A DNA stretch of 64,000 nt from Bradyrhizobium diazoefficiens (GTDB lineage: Bacteria; Pseudomonadota; Alphaproteobacteria; Rhizobiales; Xanthobacteraceae). The notes beneath the pieces were generated by a model. That model was not told the origin of the DNA. It did not search any database and saw only the letters and a list, made by a program, of their open reading frames with translations. The position numbers were made by a program, and so were the translations under genes. The stretch is taken from NCBI RefSeq assembly GCF_018131185.1, contig NZ_JAFCJE010000001.1:772001-836000 (forward strand). The letters run 5' to 3'. Shown piece by piece: positions 50,993 to 60,216 of this stretch. The stretch's first letter is position 1, and each line of letters begins with the position of its first letter.

Positions 50993-51976
50993 GTGAGCGA
51001 ACCAATGCCCGAGCAGGCTGCCCAGAACACCGGCGTCGTCGAAGCCGCAGCGACCGCGCCGCAGGCTGTCGAGGCTGCCGGGATCGATGCCCCCTCGATC
51101 GCGCCCGACCACGAGGCTCCGCCCAAACCCGACCCGGTGAAGGTCGAGCCGCCGAAGATCGAAGCCAGGGTTGAGCCCAAGGTTGAGCCCAAGGTCGAAA
51201 CCCAGCCCGAGACCAAGCCCGGCAAGCTCATCGTCATGGCGCCCTCGGGGCGTAGCTGGGACCGCGAGGATTTTGCCCCGCATGTGAAGGCGGACGAGCC
51301 GCGCGAGACCGGCGGCAAGCGGCGCTTGTCGGCGATGGCCGCGGTGGTGGTGATTGCCGCTTGCGTCGGCGCGATCAGCGGCGCGCTTGCGACCGCCAGC
51401 ATGATGCGTTTCGCCGCCCCGGCCCAGGCGCCGGTCCAGGTCGTCGACACGAGCGCGCTGGATGCTTCGGTCGCGCGGATCGATGCCGATCTCGTCGCGC
51501 TGAAGGCCAATGTCGAGCAAAGCTCGAAAACCGGCGTCAGCCAGTTCAATCGCGCCAACGACCGCCTCGACAAGCTTGAGAAGGCGCAGGCCGAGCCGCT
51601 GGCGAAGATCGCAAAACTGTCCGAGACCGTCGACAAGCTCCGTGCCACGCCGGCTGCCGCCCCGGCGCAGGCTGCGGCCGCCGCACCCGCCAAGGAGACC
51701 ACCGGCTCGATCGCGCCAACCCAGGTTGCGACCGCCGCCGCCGCACCGGCCCCGGTGCCGGCCGCGCCCAAGACCGAGGTCGGTCGCCTTCCGACGATCG
51801 AAGGCTGGAGGCTGCGCAATGCCGGCAATGGCGGCGCGTTAATCGAGGGCCGCGACGGCCTCTACGAGGTCTATCCCGGCGATCCCATCCCCGGCGTTGG
51901 CCGCGTCGACGCGATCCGCCGCCAGGACGGCCGCTGGGTGGTCGTCACCAGCAAGGGCCTGATCGTCGGGCGCTGA
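50993..51976 (+). CDS. Single-pass membrane protein with Pro/Lys/Glu-rich N-terminal region
   Basis: The 327-residue protein is not recognised. Residues 1-80 are acidic and Pro-rich with VEPKVEPKVE repeats, residues 112-135 form one membrane helix (SAMAAVVVIAACVGAISGAL), residues 150-215 form a probable coiled coil, an Ala/Pro linker follows, and residues 265-327 form a beta-rich domain (WRLRNAGNGGALIEGRDGLY, then VYPGDPIPGVGRVDAIRRQD). The last part recalls small periplasmic domains of pilus or secretion proteins, but I cannot assign it. Start is a GTG; an ATG four codons later is possible. A strong terminator follows. Confidence 0.7.
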   Translation: MSEPMPEQAAQNTGVVEAAATAPQAVEAAGIDAPSIAPDHEAPPKPDPVKVEPPKIEARVEPKVEPKVETQPETKPGKLIVMAPSGRSWDREDFAPHVKADEPRETGGKRRLSAMAAVVVIAACVGAISGALATASMMRFAAPAQAPVQVVDTSALDASVARIDADLVALKANVEQSSKTGVSQFNRANDRLDKLEKAQAEPLAKIAKLSETVDKLRATPAAAPAQAAAAAPAKETTGSIAPTQVATAAAAPAPVPAAPKTEVGRLPTIEGWRLRNAGNGGALIEGRDGLYEVYPGDPIPGVGRVDAIRRQDGRWVVVTSKGLIVGR

Positions 51977-51999
51977 GCGTTCGACATTCGTCGCCAAAG

Positions 52000-52030
52000 A
52001 GGCGCTTCACCGCGATGTGAAGCGCCTTTT
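52000..52030 (+). terminator. Rho-independent terminator
   Basis: An 11-bp perfect stem AGGCGCTTCAC (52000-52010) and GTGAAGCGCCT (52017-52027) with a 6-nt loop is followed by TTTT. It is 23 bases past the stop codon of the membrane protein gene. Confidence 0.9.
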
Positions 52031-52068
52031 CGCTTGAATAGGTGTCCTCGCGCGGTGTTACCTGAGGC

Positions 52069-53595
52069 ATGAGCCGCGCGCTGCGAATTCTCGTTGCTGC
52101 CGCCGTGTTGTTTGGCGGCGCCGGCTCGCTGTCGGCAGCGGAGATCGCGCCGCTGACGCGCGGCACGGCCATCACCGATCCGGAGTTGCTGCGCAGGCTC
52201 GACGAGGGCGACGCGCTCACGATCCCGCGCCTGTTGTCGCCGGAACGGGAGGCGGGCCGTCCGCTGACGACCGACCTGCTGTTTTCGGAGCTGCCGCAGC
52301 TCAAGGATATTCCGCCGGCAATCGATGCGGAGCTCGACCGCTACATCATCAGGCGGAAGGCGGAATATCCCACCGAGACCGTCGGCGTCGGCGAAGGCTT
52401 TGACGTGCAACTGTTCGACCGGACCGTGCTGACATCTCCCAACACGCGTTTCGTGCTCGCCGGCATCGTCAACCGGATGGATCGCGCCTATGTCGCCGAA
52501 GAGTCCTGCGGCGAGATCCGGCTGATCTACCGGCTCGTGCGTTTCGACGGCGGCAAGACCGCGACGCGCCTGCCGATGACGTTCAATCTGGTGATGAAGG
52601 CGAGGGATGCGCGCCAGACGGCTACGAACGGCAAACCGGTCAGTTGTGCCGAGATCGCCCGACGCTGGCTCGACAATGGCGATTGGCAGGAGCTGATCCG
52701 CGGCCGAGACGACGCCAGGCTCGATAGCATCGAGACCAACATCCAGCTCTCGGTCGCCGCGAAGTCGGCGCTGCACGATTTCCGCTCCGACTATCTGCTC
52801 AAGGTGTTCAAGTACGATGCGGCGACGAAACGCTTCGTCGAAACGGTGCTGGAGAACCAGATCGACCGCGACCGCATCCTCTCCGACGATGCGCTTCGGC
52901 GCGACTTCAAGGCCTGGCTGCTCGCACCCGGGAATTTGCGCGAATTCGATCGCGGCACGGTGCTGATCCCGGAAAAATTCCTCGCCAAGGCTGCGGTGGT
53001 GCCCACACCCGCCGGTCTCGATGCCTCGGCGCTGCAGCCGGAGTTCGGCATGGTGCAAGGAGAAGGGAAAGGCGAGGGCCGGGACGACCCGGTCTTCACC
53101 GAAAACGATGTGGTTGGCGCGCTCAAGCAGGCGGCCGCACGCGGGGAGATGCAGAACATCCGTTCGATCGCAGGGTTCCAGCGCCGTCTCAACGACGTCA
53201 CCTGCTCAGGCTGCCACCAGACCCGCGGCGTCGGCGGCTTCCATTTCCCCGGTGTCGACTGGCTCGCGGACACGCCGTCGAATTCCACCATCGTGCCCGC
53301 CTCGCCGCATTTTGTCGGTGACCAGCTCCGCCGGCGCGACATCCTGGCCGCATTCGCCGCGGGCAAACGCCCTGATTTCTCACGCGGATTTGCCAGCCGG
53401 CCGCAGACCCGCGGCAGCCGGGAGCTCGCCGGGAGCGAGTATCAGGACGGCTGGGGCGCGCATTGTTCCCTCCAGGATGCGGGATCGGGAACGCGAGATG
53501 CGAGTTTTACGTCATGGAGCTGTGCTAACGGTCTCACTTGTCAGGCTGCCGCGGCCTCACGCCGCATCGGCATGTGCTTCATCAAGACGCGTTAG
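52069..53595 (+). CDS. Exported protein with one c-type haem motif, unknown function
   Basis: The 508-residue protein has a signal peptide (residues 1-24) and a long domain with no family I recognise. Near residue 383 it has VTCSGCHQTRGVGGFHFPG, a CXXCH haem-attachment site with an unusually distant context for a small cytochrome. A Cys-rich end (HCSLQDAG, SWSCANGLTCQ, IGMCFIKTR) suggests disulfides. It is likely a periplasmic or outer-membrane monohaem protein, possibly a peroxidase-like or oxidase-accessory protein; this is inference. It follows a terminator and stands alone. Confidence 0.75.
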   Translation: MSRALRILVAAAVLFGGAGSLSAAEIAPLTRGTAITDPELLRRLDEGDALTIPRLLSPEREAGRPLTTDLLFSELPQLKDIPPAIDAELDRYIIRRKAEYPTETVGVGEGFDVQLFDRTVLTSPNTRFVLAGIVNRMDRAYVAEESCGEIRLIYRLVRFDGGKTATRLPMTFNLVMKARDARQTATNGKPVSCAEIARRWLDNGDWQELIRGRDDARLDSIETNIQLSVAAKSALHDFRSDYLLKVFKYDAATKRFVETVLENQIDRDRILSDDALRRDFKAWLLAPGNLREFDRGTVLIPEKFLAKAAVVPTPAGLDASALQPEFGMVQGEGKGEGRDDPVFTENDVVGALKQAAARGEMQNIRSIAGFQRRLNDVTCSGCHQTRGVGGFHFPGVDWLADTPSNSTIVPASPHFVGDQLRRRDILAAFAAGKRPDFSRGFASRPQTRGSRELAGSEYQDGWGAHCSLQDAGSGTRDASFTSWSCANGLTCQAAAASRRIGMCFIKTR

Positions 53596-53621
53596 GCCTA
53601 ACCAAGCGATTTGGATGGTTC

Positions 53622-53786
53622 ATGACGGATACAGGCAACGCCAACAAGGCGCGCAATCGCGAGATCGCGCGCAATGAGGAAGCCAAGCAGGTCACCGGCA
53701 GCGCCCGCGTCAGCATCTGGGCGATCGCGATGGCCGTCATCGTCGGCGGAGTCTTGTTTACGCTCGGCTGGCTGTCGATGAGGTAG
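53622..53786 (+). CDS. Small single-pass membrane protein
   Basis: The 54-residue protein has a charged N-terminal half (NKARNREIARNEEAKQ) and one C-terminal membrane helix (WAIAMAVIVGGVLFTLGWLS). It begins 26 bases after the haem protein gene and ends 3 bases before the convergent GST gene. The frame can be extended upstream to 53538 through the preceding gene but that part is not credible. Function unknown. Confidence 0.55.
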   Translation: MTDTGNANKARNREIARNEEAKQVTGSARVSIWAIAMAVIVGGVLFTLGWLSMR

Positions 53787-53789
53787 CCC

Positions 53790-54437
53790 TCACGTCGCGT
53801 AGTTCGTCATCCGCTTCCCCGGCAGGAGTTCATAGGCCGGCTTCCAGCCGGGCAGTGCGGCCATGCGCCCCAGCCACGTGTGGATGGCGGGATGGCTCGC
53901 CGCAAAGTCAAAGCCGTGCTCGTCGCTGGGATAATGCAGATAGGCCATCATCGAGATGTCCGCGACCGTCGGCTTCGCACCGATCGCGAAGGCGTTGTGC
54001 TGGAGATGTCCGTCGAGAATGCCGAGGAAATCCTCGAGCCGGCGGCGGAAATGCTTCAGAACCTGCGGATCGTTTGTCTCTGTGAAGGCGCGCATGAAGC
54101 GATAGGTCGCCATGTAGCCCGTGAGCTTGTGGTTATCCCAGAACAGCCAGCGCAGCAGCTCGAATTTCTCGTCCTCTGTTTCGGCGCCGAAGCGGCCGTA
54201 TTGCTCGGCGAGCTTGAGCAGGAGGGGCGCGGTCTGCGTCATCTTCACGCCGTCGATTTCGAGCACGGGAATCTCGCCCATGGGATTCACGGCCTTGCGC
54301 CACTCCGCCGTGCGCGTGACCCCGCCGGCAAAGTCGGTCCAGACCGGCTCGAACCTCTCGCCGCAAAGCGTCAGCATCAGCGCCAGCTTGTAGCTGTTGC
54401 CGGATTCGGGGAAGTAGTGCAGGCGGTAGCTGGGCAT
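53790..54437 (-). CDS. Glutathione S-transferase
   Basis: The 215-residue protein has the thioredoxin-like N-domain (YRLHYFPESGNSYKLALML, then NPMGEIPVLEIDG and the GSH-binding TQTAPLLLKLAEQYG) and a helical C-domain (AKPTVADISMMAYLHY). It conjugates or transfers glutathione in the cytosol. AGGAG lies 7 bases before the ATG at 54437. It is divergent from a TetR gene over a perfect palindrome, so it is the likely target of that repressor. Confidence 0.92.
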   Translation of the reverse strand: MPSYRLHYFPESGNSYKLALMLTLCGERFEPVWTDFAGGVTRTAEWRKAVNPMGEIPVLEIDGVKMTQTAPLLLKLAEQYGRFGAETEDEKFELLRWLFWDNHKLTGYMATYRFMRAFTETNDPQVLKHFRRRLEDFLGILDGHLQHNAFAIGAKPTVADISMMAYLHYPSDEHGFDFAASHPAIHTWLGRMAALPGWKPAYELLPGKRMTNYAT

Positions 54438-54492
54438 TGAACGCTCCTTGCCTTCGGGGGCCTGGATCACGATAATACATATGATCCGCGTA

Positions 54493-54510
54493 ACAGAACA
54501 TTTGTTCTGT
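54493..54510. promoter_or_regulatory. Palindromic operator between GST and TetR genes
   Basis: ACAGAACA-TT-TGTTCTGT is a perfect 18-bp palindrome with 8-bp arms, lying 17 bases before the tetR start and 55 bases before the gst start. Size and position fit a TetR-family operator controlling both genes. Confidence 0.8.
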
Positions 54511-54527
54511 CACGGGTCAAGAGCTGG

Positions 54528-55136
54528 ATGCTGGGCCGGATGAGCAGGGATTCAAAAACAGAGTCGGGCGAGCGCGAGCGGCCCCTGATGCAGGCTACAC
54601 TGCGCATCATCGGGCGACATGGGCTCGACGGCGTGACCCACCGCGCGGTCGCGACCGAGGCCGGGGTTTCGCTCGGTGCGGTCACGCATCATTTCGGAAC
54701 CCGTGATGCGCTGGTTGAGGCGGCTCTGCAGTTCGCTCTGGCGCGTGAAGTCGGCAGGCTGCGTGCGTTGGCTCTCAACCTTCAGGACAAGGCGTTCGAG
54801 GTGGAGGCCTGGATCGACGCGCTGGTCGATTTCTACGTCCGCGAACTCGGCATAAACGCCGAGACGCATATCGCCTGCTATGAGGCCTTCCTGGCCGCCG
54901 CGAGGCAAGAGCACTATCGACCCGTGGTCGCCGAGTGGTTTGACACGTGGCGGCAGAGTGCGGAGCTTGCGCTGAAAGCTGCGAAGTCACCAAACCCACG
55001 CCGCCACGCCGAGTTGTTCGTCTCGGTGCTGATTGGCTTGCTCTTTCGCCAACTCGCCACGCCCAGAGCCGGCTTCCGCCGTGAGGCGAAGGCGGAGCTG
55101 TTGGAGCTGGTGGGCGGCTTGATCGCGCGGAAGTAA
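54528..55136 (+). CDS. TetR family transcriptional regulator
   Basis: The 202-residue protein has an N-terminal TetR HTH (LMQATLRIIGRHGLDGVTHR, then TEAGVSLGAVTHHFGTRDAL) and a helical ligand-binding C-domain. It probably represses itself and the divergent glutathione S-transferase gene through the palindrome at 54493-54510; the inducer is unknown. The ATG at 54540 is also possible. Confidence 0.9.
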   Translation: MLGRMSRDSKTESGERERPLMQATLRIIGRHGLDGVTHRAVATEAGVSLGAVTHHFGTRDALVEAALQFALAREVGRLRALALNLQDKAFEVEAWIDALVDFYVRELGINAETHIACYEAFLAAARQEHYRPVVAEWFDTWRQSAELALKAAKSPNPRRHAELFVSVLIGLLFRQLATPRAGFRREAKAELLELVGGLIARK

Positions 55137-55151
55137 CGCCGGCGCGCCGGC

Positions 55152-56357
55152 CTACCCCACCGCCCCGTTCGACCGCAGCTGCTTGATCGCCGCCTCGTCG
55201 TATCCCGCCCCGCGCAGAATCTCGTCACTGTGCTCGCCGACGGCGGGCGGCTTGCGCGGCTGGACCTTCTTGGCGCCGTCGATCCAGATCGGGCTGTTGA
55301 TGGTGAGCATGGTGTCGTTCTCGAACGGCACCAGCACCTCGTTGTCCAGCATCTGCTTGTCGTTCGGGATGTCGTCGAGAATGGCGACGACGCCGAACAC
55401 GAGGCCGCTGCCGTCGAGGATCTTGCGCCACTCGGCGAGATCTTTGGTGGCGAAGGTGTCGTCCAGGATCTTGATCAGCTCCACCGAGCGGGCGTGGCGA
55501 TCCGCCTTGGTGGCGAAACGGGGATCATTGATCAGGTCCTCGCGCCCGAGGCACTTGGCCAGCGTCGGAAACTGCTTCTCCTCGCTCAGCAGCGACAGGA
55601 TCAGCCAGCGGCCGTCCTTGCACTGGTAGTGGTTGGCGACCGCGTTGAGCGCGCGCTCGCGCGGACGCCGCTCGCCGAACTTGGCGCCGCAGAGCTTTGC
55701 CTGCGCCAGCACGCTTGCCGCCCACACCCCGTTCGCCATCAGGTTCGAGGCGACATGCGACCCCTTGCCCGTCTTCTCGCGCTGATAGAGCGCGGTGACG
55801 ATGGCACCGTAGAACGCCATCGCGCAGGGATGATCGCCCATGCCCGCGACCGAGCGGGCCGGGGTCGTGTCGGTGTCGGCGCGCACGAGGTCCATCAGGC
55901 CCGAGCGCGCCCAATAGGCGTTGCTGTCGAAGCCGGGCTTGTTCGCCTCTTCGCCCTTCTCGCCATAGCCGGTGAAGGAGGCGTAGATCAGCCGGTCGTT
56001 GAGATGGGCGAGGTGGTCATAAGTGATGCCGAGCTTGGCGCGCACAGGCGGCGGCATGTTGGTGATGAAGACGTCGGCCTCTTCGACCAGCTTGTAGAGC
56101 ACGGCCTGCGCGTCCGGCTTGGAGAGATCGAGCGCGATGCTCTTCTTGTTGCGGGCTTCCAGCAGCCAGGCGAAATTGTGCTCGCCTGAGGGATAGCCCG
56201 GCAGGTTCGGCAGGTTGCGATAGGGATCCCCAGCGCCGGGCGGCTCGATCTTGATGACATCGGCGCCGAAATCCGACAGCACGGTCGCGGCCGCGGGCGC
56301 TGCGATGAAGCTCGCGCAGTCCAGAACTTTCAGGCCTGAAAAGATGCCTTTTTCCAT
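55152..56357 (-). CDS. CaiB/BaiF family III CoA transferase
   Basis: The 401-residue protein has the family III signature: GLKVLDCASFIAAPAAATVL, FGADVIKIEPPGAGD, and the Asp-containing GMGDHPCAMAFYGAIV near the active site. The family transfers CoA between carboxylates by a ping-pong or ternary mechanism. AGGGAG precedes the ATG at 56357. Long frames that run upstream into putA on this strand are artefacts. It is downstream of putA on the same strand but 116 bases away, so co-transcription is possible. Confidence 0.92.
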   Translation of the reverse strand: MEKGIFSGLKVLDCASFIAAPAAATVLSDFGADVIKIEPPGAGDPYRNLPNLPGYPSGEHNFAWLLEARNKKSIALDLSKPDAQAVLYKLVEEADVFITNMPPPVRAKLGITYDHLAHLNDRLIYASFTGYGEKGEEANKPGFDSNAYWARSGLMDLVRADTDTTPARSVAGMGDHPCAMAFYGAIVTALYQREKTGKGSHVASNLMANGVWAASVLAQAKLCGAKFGERRPRERALNAVANHYQCKDGRWLILSLLSEEKQFPTLAKCLGREDLINDPRFATKADRHARSVELIKILDDTFATKDLAEWRKILDGSGLVFGVVAILDDIPNDKQMLDNEVLVPFENDTMLTINSPIWIDGAKKVQPRKPPAVGEHSDEILRGAGYDEAAIKQLRSNGAVG

Positions 56358-56473
56358 CGCGGCGTCGCTCCCTCGCTCTTGTCGTTTCCCGCGCGCTGGA
56401 ATTGGCGCGGGCAGGTGGTGGGCGCAATTAGACCGATGTTCTGCGGGGATGCAACGGCGCCTGGCGCAGGGCC

Positions 56474-59470
56474 TCACTCCTCTCCCGCAAGCAACGCCGC
56501 ATTGCCACCTGCGGCCGCCGTGTTGATCGTCACCGTCTGCTCGGTCGCAAAGCGCGCGAGATAGTGCGGGCCGCCGGCCTTGGGGCCAGTTCCGGACAGG
56601 CCGTTGCCGCCGAACGGCTGCACGCCGACCACGGCGCCGATCATGTTGCGGTTGACATAGATGTTGCCGACCTGGACGCGGTCGATGATGGCTTCGATGG
56701 TGTCGTCGATGCGGGAGTGGACGCCGAGGGTCAGCCCGTAGCCGGTGCGCGCGATGGCCTGCAACACGCCTTCGAGACTTTCCGCGCGGTAGCGCACGAC
56801 GTGCAGGATCGGACCGAAGACTTCCTCCGTGAGCTGGGCGGCCTCCTTCAGCTCGAAGATGTGCGGTGCGACGAAGCAGCCCTGCGGTGCGTGGCCTGCG
56901 AAGTGCAGCCGCGCCTCGTTCTTCATCCGCGCAATATGCGTATCGAGGCGCTGCTTGGCCTCCATGTCGATCACCGGGCCGATATGGGTCGCGACATCTG
57001 CGGGATCTCCGATCTTCAACTCGCGTGCCGCGCCCACGATCATCTCGATCATGCGGTCGGCCACGTCCTCCTGCACGAACAGCAGCCGCAGCGCCGAGCA
57101 GCGCTGGCCGGCGGATCGGAAGGCGGAGGTCACGACGTCGTCCGCAACCTGCTCCGGCAGCGCGGTGGCATCCGCAATCATGGCATTGATGCCGCCGGTC
57201 TCCGCGATCAGCGGCACGATCGGACCGTCCTTGGCGGCGAGCGTCCGGTTGATCAGGCGCGCCACCTCGGTCGAGCCGGTGAAGACGACGCCGGCAATAT
57301 CGGGATGTGCCGTCAGGGCTGCGCCGATGTGGCCGTCGCCGGTGACGAGATGCAGCGCGCTTCGGGGGATGCCGGCCTCGTGCAGCAGGGCTACGGCCTC
57401 GCGCGCGATGCGCGGCGTCTGTTCGGCGGGTTTTGCCACCACGCTGTTGCCGGCCATCAGCGCGGCGGTGACCTGGCCCAGGAAGATCGCCAGCGGAAAA
57501 TTCCACGGCGAGATCGCAACGAAGACGCCGCGGCCGCGCATCGCGAGCGCATTGCTCTCGCCGGTCGGGCCCGGCATGGCGGCATCGCTTCCGAACAGCT
57601 TGCGGCCCTCTGCGGCATAATAGCGGCAGAAGTCGGCGGCCTCGCGCAGCTCGGACAGCGCATCGTCGAGCGTCTTGCCGCCCTCGGCTTGCAGCAGCGC
57701 GATGAAGTGGCCGTCGCGGTTCTCCAGCAGATGCGCGGCCTGCTCCAGCGCTGCTGCGCGCATGGCTGCCGGCGTTCGGCTCCAGGCGGCAAAGCCGGCG
57801 CGCGCAGCCGTCACCGCCGCGTTGGCCTGATCCGGTGTTGCGTCGGCGATGGGCTCGAGGTTCGCGGCTTCGGCCTTTACGTCAGCCAGAAGATGGCCGA
57901 GCGCGGCCCGTTCGCCGAATTCGACGCCGCGCGAATTGCGCCGCTCCGGCGCAAAGAGATTGCCGGGTAGCGGAATCCTGGAATGGGCCGCCGCTTGCGG
58001 CCGGACGATCGCATCCGCCGGTCGCTGCAACAGCGCTTGAACCGGCACGCGGTAATCTGCGGCCTGCGCCACAAACGAGGAATTGGCACCGTTCTCCAGC
58101 AGCCGCCGCACCAGATAGGCCAGCAGGTCGCGATGGCTGCCGACCGGCGCATAGGTGCGGTAGGCGACCTCGGGGTGGTCCTTGGCAAGCTGCTCGTAGA
58201 GCGCTTCTCCCATGCCGTGCAGGCGCTGGAATTCGAAGCCGCCGCTGGTCCCGGCAAGCTCCAGCACGGTTGCGACCGTCAGCGCATTGTGGGTGGCGAA
58301 TTGCGGGAAGATGCGCGGCCGCAAGGCCAGCAGTTTCGTCGCGCAGGCGACATAGTTCAGATCCGTCATCGCCTTGCGCGTGAACACGGGATAGCCGTCG
58401 AGCCCGCGCTCCTGCGCGCGCTTGATCTCGGTGTCCCAATAAGCGCCCTTGACGAGGCGCACCATCAACTTGCGATCATGCGCGCGGGCAAGTTCGTCGA
58501 CATAGTCGATCACCGCGCCGGCGCGTTTCTGATAGGCCTGGATCGCGAGGCCAAATCCGTCCCAGCCGGCAAGCGAGGGATCGGCAAGCGTCGCCGCGAT
58601 CACGTCGAGCGACAGCTCCAGCCGGTCGGCCTCCTCGGCATCGACGGTGAAGTTGAGGTCATGCGCCCTGGCGCGCTGCGCCAGATCCAGCAGCAGCGGC
58701 ACCAGCTCGGCCATCACCCGCTCGCGGCTGATCGCCTCGAAGCGCGGATGCAAGGCCGAGAGCTTGACCGAGATGCCGGGCCGGCCGGGCAGGGGATGGG
58801 GGCCGGCCGCCTTGCCGATGGTTTCGATGGCGCTGGCATAGGCTTCGAAATAGCGCCTGGCATCCGCCGCCGTGCGCGCGCCTTCGCCCAGCATGTCGAA
58901 GGAATAGCGCGGCGTCTGGCCGGAGCGCGGCCGGCCCCGCTCCAGCGCCTGCTCGATGGTCTCGCCCAGCACGAAATGATTGCCCATCAACCGCATCGCC
59001 TGGCGCGTGGCGGTGCGCACGGCCGGCGCACCGAGCCGCTTCACGAGACGGCCGATGGTGCCGTCAGGCGTCTCGCCGGGCTGGATCACCCGCGCCGACA
59101 GGCCGAGCGCCCAGGCCGAAGCATTGACCAGGAAGGCGCTGGACTTGGTCTCGTGATGGATGAAATCGCCCTCGCCGAGCTTGTCCTCGATGAATTGGTC
59201 GGCTGTGCGCGCGTCGGGCACGCGCAGCAGCGCTTCGGCCAGCACCATCAGCGCGAGCCCCTCCTTGGTCGAGAGCGCGAACTCCCGCAGCATGTCCTCG
59301 ACCCCACCAAGCCGGTCGTCGCGCTTGCGGATCGCCTCGATCAGCCGCGTCGCGGTGCGGTCGATCCGCGCCTCCTGCGGGGGGGCCAGATGCGTCGGCA
59401 AGAGGAGTGCGGCGATCTCGGCGTCATCGGGTGCGTAGGGGGCGGTGAAGGGCGGCGGGATGTTCGGCAT
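56474..59470 (-). CDS. putA: Bifunctional proline dehydrogenase/L-glutamate-gamma-semialdehyde dehydrogenase
   Basis: The 998-residue protein has a helical arm, a proline dehydrogenase TIM barrel (about residues 180-480, with LMVRLVKGAYWDTEI and the FAD region near GVEFGERA), and an aldehyde dehydrogenase domain (about 520-990, with catalytic Cys in SAGQRCSALRLL). It converts proline to glutamate through substrate channelling. It lacks the N-terminal ribbon-helix-helix DNA-binding domain of the long PutA forms, which agrees with the structurally studied Bradyrhizobium PutA of 999 residues. Regulation therefore falls to the divergent AsnC/Lrp gene. Confidence 0.97.
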   Translation of the reverse strand: MPNIPPPFTAPYAPDDAEIAALLLPTHLAPPQEARIDRTATRLIEAIRKRDDRLGGVEDMLREFALSTKEGLALMVLAEALLRVPDARTADQFIEDKLGEGDFIHHETKSSAFLVNASAWALGLSARVIQPGETPDGTIGRLVKRLGAPAVRTATRQAMRLMGNHFVLGETIEQALERGRPRSGQTPRYSFDMLGEGARTAADARRYFEAYASAIETIGKAAGPHPLPGRPGISVKLSALHPRFEAISRERVMAELVPLLLDLAQRARAHDLNFTVDAEEADRLELSLDVIAATLADPSLAGWDGFGLAIQAYQKRAGAVIDYVDELARAHDRKLMVRLVKGAYWDTEIKRAQERGLDGYPVFTRKAMTDLNYVACATKLLALRPRIFPQFATHNALTVATVLELAGTSGGFEFQRLHGMGEALYEQLAKDHPEVAYRTYAPVGSHRDLLAYLVRRLLENGANSSFVAQAADYRVPVQALLQRPADAIVRPQAAAHSRIPLPGNLFAPERRNSRGVEFGERAALGHLLADVKAEAANLEPIADATPDQANAAVTAARAGFAAWSRTPAAMRAAALEQAAHLLENRDGHFIALLQAEGGKTLDDALSELREAADFCRYYAAEGRKLFGSDAAMPGPTGESNALAMRGRGVFVAISPWNFPLAIFLGQVTAALMAGNSVVAKPAEQTPRIAREAVALLHEAGIPRSALHLVTGDGHIGAALTAHPDIAGVVFTGSTEVARLINRTLAAKDGPIVPLIAETGGINAMIADATALPEQVADDVVTSAFRSAGQRCSALRLLFVQEDVADRMIEMIVGAARELKIGDPADVATHIGPVIDMEAKQRLDTHIARMKNEARLHFAGHAPQGCFVAPHIFELKEAAQLTEEVFGPILHVVRYRAESLEGVLQAIARTGYGLTLGVHSRIDDTIEAIIDRVQVGNIYVNRNMIGAVVGVQPFGGNGLSGTGPKAGGPHYLARFATEQTVTINTAAAGGNAALLAGEE

Positions 59471-59520
59471 GGCGTGTCCTGTGGCTGAAATCCAGGATAA
59501 TGCCGGTGTTACCGTAGCTC

Positions 59521-59584
59521 GATAGACAATTTATCAAATCTGCCTTAGAAAATGAAGAGTATGGGCCACTTGACCAGATAAATC
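59521..59584. promoter_or_regulatory. AT-rich putA/putR control region
   Basis: The 114-base divergent gap has an AT-rich part with inverted heptamers ATTTATC (59529-59535) and GATAAAT (59577-59583), and TTATCAAAT nearby. It is the natural binding site for the AsnC/Lrp protein encoded next door. Box assignment is tentative. Confidence 0.45.
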
Positions 59585-60046
59585 ATGGAACTCGACCGAA
59601 CCGACCGGAAAATCCTCTCCATTCTGCAGGAGGACGGGCGCATCGCCAATGTCGACCTCGCCGAGCGCATTGGCCTGTCGCCCACCTCGATCGGCGAGCG
59701 GCTGAAGCGGTTGCAACGGGAGGGCTTCGTCGAGGGTTATGGCGCGCGGCTCAATCCGCACCGGCTCGGCCTCGGGCTCCTGGTGTTTGTCGAGGTGCTG
59801 CTCGACAAGACCACGCCGGACAATTTCGAGCGGTTTGCGCGCGCGGTGAAACTCGCGCCGGAAGTGCTGGAGTGTCACATGGTTGCCGGCGGCTTCGACT
59901 ATCTTGTGAAGGCGCGGCTGGCAGACATGACCGCCTATCGACGCTTTCTCGGCGAGACACTGCTGTCGATGCCGGGCGTGCGCGAGACGCGGACCTATGC
60001 GGTGATGGAGGAGATCAAGCGCGACGCACCGTTGCCGGTGGGCTGA
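59585..60046 (+). CDS. putR: AsnC/Lrp-family regulator of putA
   Basis: The 153-residue protein has an N-terminal AsnC HTH (DRKILSILQEDGRIANVDLA, then LSPTSIGERLKRLQREG) and a RAM ligand-binding domain (about residues 65-150). PutR proteins of this family activate putA in response to proline in alphaproteobacteria. The divergent placement 114 bases from putA makes the assignment strong. Confidence 0.9.
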   Translation: MELDRTDRKILSILQEDGRIANVDLAERIGLSPTSIGERLKRLQREGFVEGYGARLNPHRLGLGLLVFVEVLLDKTTPDNFERFARAVKLAPEVLECHMVAGGFDYLVKARLADMTAYRRFLGETLLSMPGVRETRTYAVMEEIKRDAPLPVG

Positions 60047-60177
60047 CGAAATGCCGTCGCGATTGTCATTGCTGTGGCGTTGAACGAGCGGTCTTCATGC
60101 GAAAAATAGTTCACCGTGTGCAATCGCAACGCCTGTCGTCGAATGCACTCACCGTCTTCTAAATTTTTTTGGCCCGG

Positions 60178-60197
60178 CTCCCGGACAATTCCGGGAG
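60178..60197. other. Stem-loop downstream of the cold-shock gene
   Basis: CTCCCGGA and TCCGGGAG with a CAAT loop form an 8-bp hairpin 20 bases past the cold-shock stop codon. The T-run lies on the wrong side for a classic minus-strand terminator, though it could still end transcription or stabilise the mRNA. Confidence 0.45.
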
Positions 60198-60216
60198 GCA
60201 GCAAAAGCTGGCGGGC

